Shown one piece after another: positions 4,789 to 8,978 of a DNA stretch of 8,978 nt. Source of the stretch: Caldifarciminota bacterium (GTDB lineage: Bacteria; Hydrothermota; Hydrothermia; LBFQ01; DSFT01); the NCBI GenBank assembly GCA_015494735.1, contig WGAQ01000025.1:1-8978 (forward strand), read 5' to 3'. The notes beneath the pieces are model-generated. The model had not been told where the DNA came from, ran no database searches, and worked only from the letters and a program-made list of their open reading frames with translations. Made by a program: the position numbers and the translations under genes. How positions within the stretch are numbered: the stretch's first letter is position 1; each line of letters begins with the position of its first letter.

Positions 4789-7221
4789 ATGATTCTATTA
4801 GTATTGGGGATATCACTGGGGATACATAGCACTGGGTGGCAGGTTCAGGAGCCTGCCAGAGTTACTGTGAAGGAAAATGTCCAGTCTCCTCAGCAGGTGG
4901 CTCTGAATCTTAAACAGACATCATGGGGTCAGAATAATTTACAATCTGAAAACACCTATTACGAGTGTGGGGGTTGCAACCAGGAATGTTGTATCAATCA
5001 ATATAGATATAGATACTGTACTGAACCCAACGCTGTATGTGAGGATGTCGGAGATAGTCTTCAAATATGGAAATGTATATGTTATGGTGATACCACTCTT
5101 CAATGTGGTCATCTCGGGGAGCCCTGTTGTTCATTTCCGAATGAAGGATGTGTTGGTACTCTGCAATGTGTGGGTGGTATCTGTAACTACCCTGGATGCG
5201 GTGGACTTGGGGAGCCATGTTGTATAAACAATGCATGCCATGGTTCTCTGGAGTGTATAAACAATCGATGCCGATACACAGGGAGCAATTACGGCACATG
5301 CGGGAATTTGTATAGGGACATAAATGGTCCTCTTGAAGGTGGGAAGATCTACGTAGTTGACCAGTCGCTCAATCTCGATACAATATATAAAAAATTACCT
5401 GCAGTTCTTCTCGTTCACGGAATGGGTGGTGATTGCAGTGCGTGGAGCGATTATGTAAATTGGTTCAGAGGCCGTTATTATAGAATCGGTAACGTTTCAC
5501 TGTATCCACAGGAATGGCCACACAGAGAGGACTGTAGTTCATCTTACACACTATTCTGTCCCAACGGAAAAATGTTGAAAACACTTGTGGACGAGTACGA
5601 TACTCTGTTATCGATTCTGTACCCTGAGGAGCAGGGATGGAATAACTCCATCGTTGCCGTTGCACACAGCAGGGGTGGTCTTGATATAGAAAATGCCGTT
5701 GCTTTTCAGAATTTACAGAACATTTCTGGAATAATATCGCTTGCCACGCCCTGGTGGGGTTCGACCCTGGCTAATTTGTGCTTGAACAGTGCTCCTTTTG
5801 CATTATTGTGCCCATATTTCTGTGGTTTTAATTTCGAATGTATGGCCATGTGTTTAGAGGCAACGTCAGGTCTGATAGGTCATATTTGCACTTCTATGAA
5901 CCCGGATGCTCTTATATTAAATACTCACATAATGCCCCATTATAGGCAGGTTTTCTCTCTTCCGAATATTCCATATTTTGGTGGAATAGGGTATGATGAC
6001 GATTGGTTATGCCGCAACTTTACTGGAAATTACGATATCGGTTGTTTTCTCATACGTTATTTTACAGGTAATTATATAAACGACGGGGCTGTGAATGGTT
6101 CTTCTGTTTATGCAATGCAATGGAATTATGGTAATAGATTTAACATATTCTCGAAATACAGCTCTTCTGGAAATCCCTATACCGGCTGGAGATTCCCTGA
6201 CCCGCAGGAATGGAGGGTTGACCATTCGAGAGTCATCCATTCATACGATATATTCAGGCAGGTGGAAGATATTACAAGATTACTTTTCACTTCAGGTGGG
6301 TCTACCAATTCTTCTCCCGGCGTGGATTCTCAGGCGATAGCCAGAATAGCAGACAGGGCTCGCACTGTGGAAAGTAAGGGATACATACAATTTCTACTTC
6401 CAGGAGATACCATACGGGTTCTTATAGGAGGACAATCGGGTATATCGGGAATGGCTATAATAAGCACTGCAAGACTGCAATCCAATGCTCCGCGGGAGGA
6501 CCTTTCCGAGACCTGCGACACATGCATAATAAGAAGTAGAATACAGGTTCATTCCACATCTCCCCAAACCATATGGGTGACATCTTCCGATTCCGGGCTT
6601 GTTCTCTTTGGATTTCAGGAGGACACTTCGATACACTTTAGGCTGATGAGGGACAGGTTAATATACCTTGAGGGTCAAACAGCCAATCTCGTACTCAGCC
6701 TGCCATCGTCAGTACAGGAATTCGAGGCATACTACAGCGACAACAGTATTGGAGGTTCGAACAATGCCAAGGTCCTGAAATTCAGGAAGGTGAAGCCGGG
6801 AGTCTATGCAGCAAGTATACCTAACCTGCGCAGTGGATATTACTCTGTACTGGTGCAGGTAAACGGAAGAACATACAAACGGACTCTGATGATGAACTTC
6901 ATGGTTATAGATGAGAATGATCCACTGTACGAACTGGTAAGCACCACGAATATACCATATGGAGGAAGGAGCAAGTTCGGTGGAGAGAGGAAAAAGGAAT
7001 CCTCTGAGAAAACCCTTATAATTCATGGCGGAGAACTCCATGTGAGCCAGCTGGAATTACCCGCAAAGAAGGATGAAACCCGCTACTACATATACAATCT
7101 ATCCGGAAAACTTATTAGAGCGGGGGTATTGAGTGGCAAATCCATTAATCTGAGGGAACTGAATCCCGGTGTTTACATATTGAAAGTATCCGGAAGAAAT
7201 TACAAAATACTGATAAAATAG
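4789..7221 (+). CDS. Secreted lipase-like alpha/beta hydrolase with Cys-rich colipase/Dickkopf-type repeats and T9SS sorting tail
   Basis: This is an 810-aa exported protein (numbering from ATG 4789). A short hydrophobic signal (1-15) lacks basic residues. Residues 60-171 hold three cysteine-rich units, two of them clear tandem copies of C-G-x-L-G-E-P-C-C...C...L-x-C...C (106-132, 137-161). The lipase-type fold spans about 185-500. It has the oxyanion motif VHGMGG from 209, the nucleophile elbow AHSRG with Ser294 (A-x-S-x-G, as in Bacillus lipase A), LATPWWGS at 318-325, the probable acid Asp432 in NDGAV and the probable His479 in VDHSRVI. Beta-rich sequence (about 515-710) and a charged linker lead to a C-terminal T9SS type A-like tail (about 745-810) with IYNLSGKLI and LNPGVYILKV. 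The protein would cross the outer membrane and hydrolyse lipids or other esters; the substrate is not known. Base composition is AT-richer than in tpiA. The downstream lipoprotein gene starts after 14 bp and is probably co-transcribed. Confidence 0.85.
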   Translation: MILLVLGISLGIHSTGWQVQEPARVTVKENVQSPQQVALNLKQTSWGQNNLQSENTYYECGGCNQECCINQYRYRYCTEPNAVCEDVGDSLQIWKCICYGDTTLQCGHLGEPCCSFPNEGCVGTLQCVGGICNYPGCGGLGEPCCINNACHGSLECINNRCRYTGSNYGTCGNLYRDINGPLEGGKIYVVDQSLNLDTIYKKLPAVLLVHGMGGDCSAWSDYVNWFRGRYYRIGNVSLYPQEWPHREDCSSSYTLFCPNGKMLKTLVDEYDTLLSILYPEEQGWNNSIVAVAHSRGGLDIENAVAFQNLQNISGIISLATPWWGSTLANLCLNSAPFALLCPYFCGFNFECMAMCLEATSGLIGHICTSMNPDALILNTHIMPHYRQVFSLPNIPYFGGIGYDDDWLCRNFTGNYDIGCFLIRYFTGNYINDGAVNGSSVYAMQWNYGNRFNIFSKYSSSGNPYTGWRFPDPQEWRVDHSRVIHSYDIFRQVEDITRLLFTSGGSTNSSPGVDSQAIARIADRARTVESKGYIQFLLPGDTIRVLIGGQSGISGMAIISTARLQSNAPREDLSETCDTCIIRSRIQVHSTSPQTIWVTSSDSGLVLFGFQEDTSIHFRLMRDRLIYLEGQTANLVLSLPSSVQEFEAYYSDNSIGGSNNAKVLKFRKVKPGVYAASIPNLRSGYYSVLVQVNGRTYKRTLMMNFMVIDENDPLYELVSTTNIPYGGRSKFGGERKKESSEKTLIIHGGELHVSQLELPAKKDETRYYIYNLSGKLIRAGVLSGKSINLRELNPGVYILKVSGRNYKILIK
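5106..5275 (+). repeat. Tandem Cys-rich repeat units inside the hydrolase gene
   Basis: Two adjacent segments encode CGHLGEPCC...C and CGGLGEPCC...C units of about 25-27 residues with the same cysteine order. At the DNA level they are diverged. Within the second unit the 12-mer TGTATAAACAAT recurs exactly (5221-5232 and 5254-5265), once in CCINN and once in ECINN. Confidence 0.75.
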
Positions 7222-7225
7222 AAAT

Positions 7226-7230
7226 GGAGG
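7226..7230 (+). promoter_or_regulatory. Ribosome binding site GGAGG of the lipoprotein gene
   Basis: GGAGG lies five bases before ATG 7236. The in-frame ATG at 7224 overlaps this site, so it is a decoy; starting at 7236 also gives a canonical lipoprotein signal peptide. Confidence 0.8.
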
Positions 7231-7235
7231 TAATT

Positions 7236-8405
7236 ATGCGAAACTTAGCCATATTTTCCCTCCTCTTCCTCACCTCATGCGTCTTCAACCGGGTAAAGCA
7301 CGAAAGGAAAATACCACTTGTAGTCTATCATTACGAGGATTCACAGGAAGCATATGGCATAACTGAATCGTACGAGAGGGGCAAATTCATCATATCGGGA
7401 TGGACATTGGAGGGAAGCGTATTTCCACCCCACTGCCTTCTGATGAAAGTGGACAGAGAGGGGAACATAGTGGAGAGGAGGATATACGATGAACTCGAAG
7501 GACATTGCGGATTTATAGTGAAATCTCCGGAGGATGGAGGATACTTTGTAGAGAACGGCAAATACCTTGTCAAACTGGACGGAAACCTGAACCATCGGTG
7601 GAGGCAGGTATTCCAGAGCTTCACATTCCTGAACATCGTTGACCAGTTTACGCGGATAGACAGCGGGAGATACGTATATGCCCTTGCCAAGGGAACATAT
7701 GTGCGGGCAGTAATGCTGGACAACCAGGGAAACATACTCAGGACAACGGACATGAGATACAGGGAAGGGGTCCTTACATTCTCATCCGTTGTGGAGGCTC
7801 TGGAGGACGGAAGCATCGTAATAGCAGCAGAATACCAGGACACCATCACGGACACATCGGGCATATACATTGCGAAACTCAACCCCCGGCTGGATACCGT
7901 ATGGACCAGAGTAATAGACCTCAGGAGTATATACGGGTATCCTGTGGCGAAAGTGATGTTTCTTACACATCTTAACGACGGAAGTCTTATTGCTGGAGCC
8001 CTCATTTTGAGGAGAACCATGAACGGATTTGGAGCCATACTGAAACTGGACAGCCTGGGGAATGTGATATCGGAGTTCAACTTCGACGGCGACGGAGATG
8101 CTATATCCATAATCAACAGCGCTACCAGACTATCCGTTGGAGGGTTTGTTGTAGAGGCCAAGATATTGGGTGTTGGAATCTTCTATACCACATTTATCCG
8201 ATTCGATGATAACCTGAACATCGTATGGAGGAGGGATTTTACGGACAGGGAGGTGGGCAGTTCCATTTCATACGGACAGGTCATAGAGACATCCGATGGG
8301 GACCTTGCATTTACCGGATACTATCCGACGACAGATGACATTGCCTTCATGATGCTGGACAGGGAGACCGGGGAGCCTCTCATCTGGAGCACTCCGGACT
8401 GGTAA
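7236..8405 (+). CDS. Lipoprotein with seven repeats, predicted seven-bladed beta-propeller
   Basis: This is a 389-aa lipoprotein. A signal peptide MRNLAIFSLLF ends in the lipobox L-T-S-C, so Cys15 would be lipidated. Residue +2 is Val, not Asp, which by the E. coli Lol rule favours the outer membrane. The rest consists of seven units with the pattern G-(G/S/D/K/R)-hydrophobic strand, then a strand ending in K/R/M-L/V-D...G-N-I-V/W. They lie near 49-78, 100-122, 143-168, 191-223, 248-278, 302-331 and 354-383. Such units (delta-60-like or PQQ-like) typically form one propeller blade each. A D-x-D-x-D loop (284-288) might bind Ca2+. There is no catalytic motif, so a binding or scaffold role is more likely than an enzyme. 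The gene follows the hydrolase by 14 bp with its own strong RBS, suggesting one operon and joint action at the cell surface (inference). Confidence 0.8.
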   Translation: MRNLAIFSLLFLTSCVFNRVKHERKIPLVVYHYEDSQEAYGITESYERGKFIISGWTLEGSVFPPHCLLMKVDREGNIVERRIYDELEGHCGFIVKSPEDGGYFVENGKYLVKLDGNLNHRWRQVFQSFTFLNIVDQFTRIDSGRYVYALAKGTYVRAVMLDNQGNILRTTDMRYREGVLTFSSVVEALEDGSIVIAAEYQDTITDTSGIYIAKLNPRLDTVWTRVIDLRSIYGYPVAKVMFLTHLNDGSLIAGALILRRTMNGFGAILKLDSLGNVISEFNFDGDGDAISIINSATRLSVGGFVVEAKILGVGIFYTTFIRFDDNLNIVWRRDFTDREVGSSISYGQVIETSDGDLAFTGYYPTTDDIAFMMLDRETGEPLIWSTPDW

Positions 8406-8406
8406 T

Positions 8407-8435
8407 CGGGAGGGGCTCCTCCCGGTTTTTATTTT
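8407..8435 (+). terminator. Intrinsic terminator of the hydrolase/lipoprotein unit
   Basis: CGGGAGG (8407-8413), loop GGCT, and CCTCCCG (8418-8424) form a perfect 7-bp GC-rich stem one base after the stop codon. It is followed by a G and then TTTTTATTTT. This is a strong rho-independent signal that separates the unit from the next gene. Confidence 0.9.
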
Positions 8436-8455
8436 CTCTGCTGTAAACTTGCTCT

Positions 8456-8978
8456 ATGCGTAGATTTCTGATGCTGGCTGTTTTATTTCCAGCTCTTCTG
8501 CTCTCGTTTTTATTTTCCCGTATGGATGAGAGGGAGGATTTGCGCGAGTCTCCGGATGTGGCTCAGGACTGGTTTTATCTGCAGAGGGCTTATCCTTACG
8601 ATTCCATACCCCGGGAAGAGGTGAATAGGGCGAGGATGCAGGCGATTTCCCTGAGAAGCATGTACAGGGGAGTTCTGAGCGGGATGTGGGTGGAGGAGGG
8701 CCCCTTCAACATAGGGGGAAGGGTTACATCCATAGATGCTGTCAACGATTCCATAATCTACGTCGGAACGGCGGACGGTGGGCTGTTCAGGATGCTGAAG
8801 ACCTCTTCCGGTTATCAATTCACCCCCCTGACGGATGAGCTGCCCGCCCTCGCTGTGGGCGATGTGACCGTGGACCCCCATAATCCGGAGCGGATATATC
8901 TTGGGCTGGGGGAGGTGAATGCCAGCGGTGATTCCTATCATGGTGATGGGATTTATGTGAGTGAGGATGGAGGAAATA
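8456..8978 (+). CDS. Exported BNR/sortilin-like (VPS10-type) beta-propeller protein (3' partial)
   Basis: The frame is open from ATG 8456 to the window end (174 codons, no stop). A signal peptide is clear: basic MRR, then a hydrophobic stretch to about residue 20. After a charged helical stretch (24-70) comes WVEEGPFNIGGRVTSI (78-93), then IYVGTADGGLF (101-111) and a segment from LAVGDVTVDP (132) through IYLGLGEVNASGDSY to GDGIYVSEDGG. This is the conserved opening of large secreted BNR/sortilin-like propeller proteins, where each blade carries a Y-V-G-T or S-x-D-G-G motif. Such proteins in FCB bacteria usually run to several hundred residues or more and often end in a T9SS tail, which would lie beyond this window. 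No Shine-Dalgarno sequence precedes the ATG, and only about 20 bp separate it from the preceding T-tract. The signal peptide supports this start over the internal ATGs. Confidence 0.85.
   Translation, partial: MRRFLMLAVLFPALLLSFLFSRMDEREDLRESPDVAQDWFYLQRAYPYDSIPREEVNRARMQAISLRSMYRGVLSGMWVEEGPFNIGGRVTSIDAVNDSIIYVGTADGGLFRMLKTSSGYQFTPLTDELPALAVGDVTVDPHNPERIYLGLGEVNASGDSYHGDGIYVSEDGGN

Noticed and set aside
5221..5265. A repeated 12-mer TGTATAAACAAT as a mobile-element direct repeat
   Set aside because: Both copies are in frame within cysteine-repeat coding sequence and encode the same C-I-N-N residues, so the domain repeat explains them.
7224..7235. Start of the lipoprotein at the upstream ATG 7224
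   Set aside because: That ATG overlaps the GGAGG ribosome site of the start at 7236, and the four extra residues add an acidic residue before the signal peptide.
7331..8161. A 276-codon minus-strand frame opposite the lipoprotein gene
   Set aside because: It is a Ser/Thr/Pro-rich shadow of the repeat-containing lipoprotein, with no ribosome site or known domain.
8510..8941. A minus-strand frame at the right edge
   Set aside because: The plus strand here encodes a signal peptide and clear propeller motifs; the opposite frame shows nothing recognisable.

Overview
The window carries six protein genes, two of them cut by the window edges, and no rRNA, complete tRNA, CRISPR array or insertion sequence that I can see. 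The organism looks like a Gram-negative member of the FCB assemblage. The 810-aa hydrolase ends in a tail resembling a type IX secretion (T9SS) type A sorting domain, there is a lipobox lipoprotein, and the right-edge gene starts a BNR/sortilin-like propeller of the kind common in T9SS-bearing lineages. Frequent AGG arginine and ATA isoleucine codons with mid-range GC would suit a thermophilic candidate lineage (WOR-3/Hydrothermae-like), but that placement is inference.

Left part (1-3671): the 3' part of a bi-domain oxidoreductase (zinc-type alcohol dehydrogenase fused to Gfo/Idh/MocA) runs rightward. It meets the leftward gene of a Na+/phosphate-type cotransporter tail to tail; the two stop codons share the four bases TTAA. 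The transporter has an extra N-terminal Ig-like region and a C-terminal PhoU-like helical domain.

Middle (3672-4640): a 241-bp divergent control region holds two 10-bp perfect palindromes and a good sigma70-like promoter for triose-phosphate isomerase. The isomerase gene closes with a compact intrinsic terminator that begins inside its stop codon.

Right part (4641-8978): after a short AT-rich spacer with inverted repeats and a tRNA-3'-end-like hairpin comes a two-gene unit. Its first gene encodes a secreted lipase-like alpha/beta hydrolase with an N-terminal cysteine-knot region of colipase/Dickkopf-like spacing and a T9SS tail. The second, 14 bp downstream, encodes an outer-membrane-type lipoprotein with seven repeats, predicted to be a seven-bladed beta-propeller. 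A strong terminator ends this unit. About 20 bp after its T-tract a new exported propeller-type gene starts and runs off the right edge.

The most interesting element is the lipase/lipoprotein pair. It looks like an extracellular lipid- or ester-degrading enzyme with a built-in disulfide-rich module and 34 cysteines, co-transcribed with a surface propeller lipoprotein. The housekeeping genes (tpiA, phosphate transporter) look ordinary apart from the details noted.
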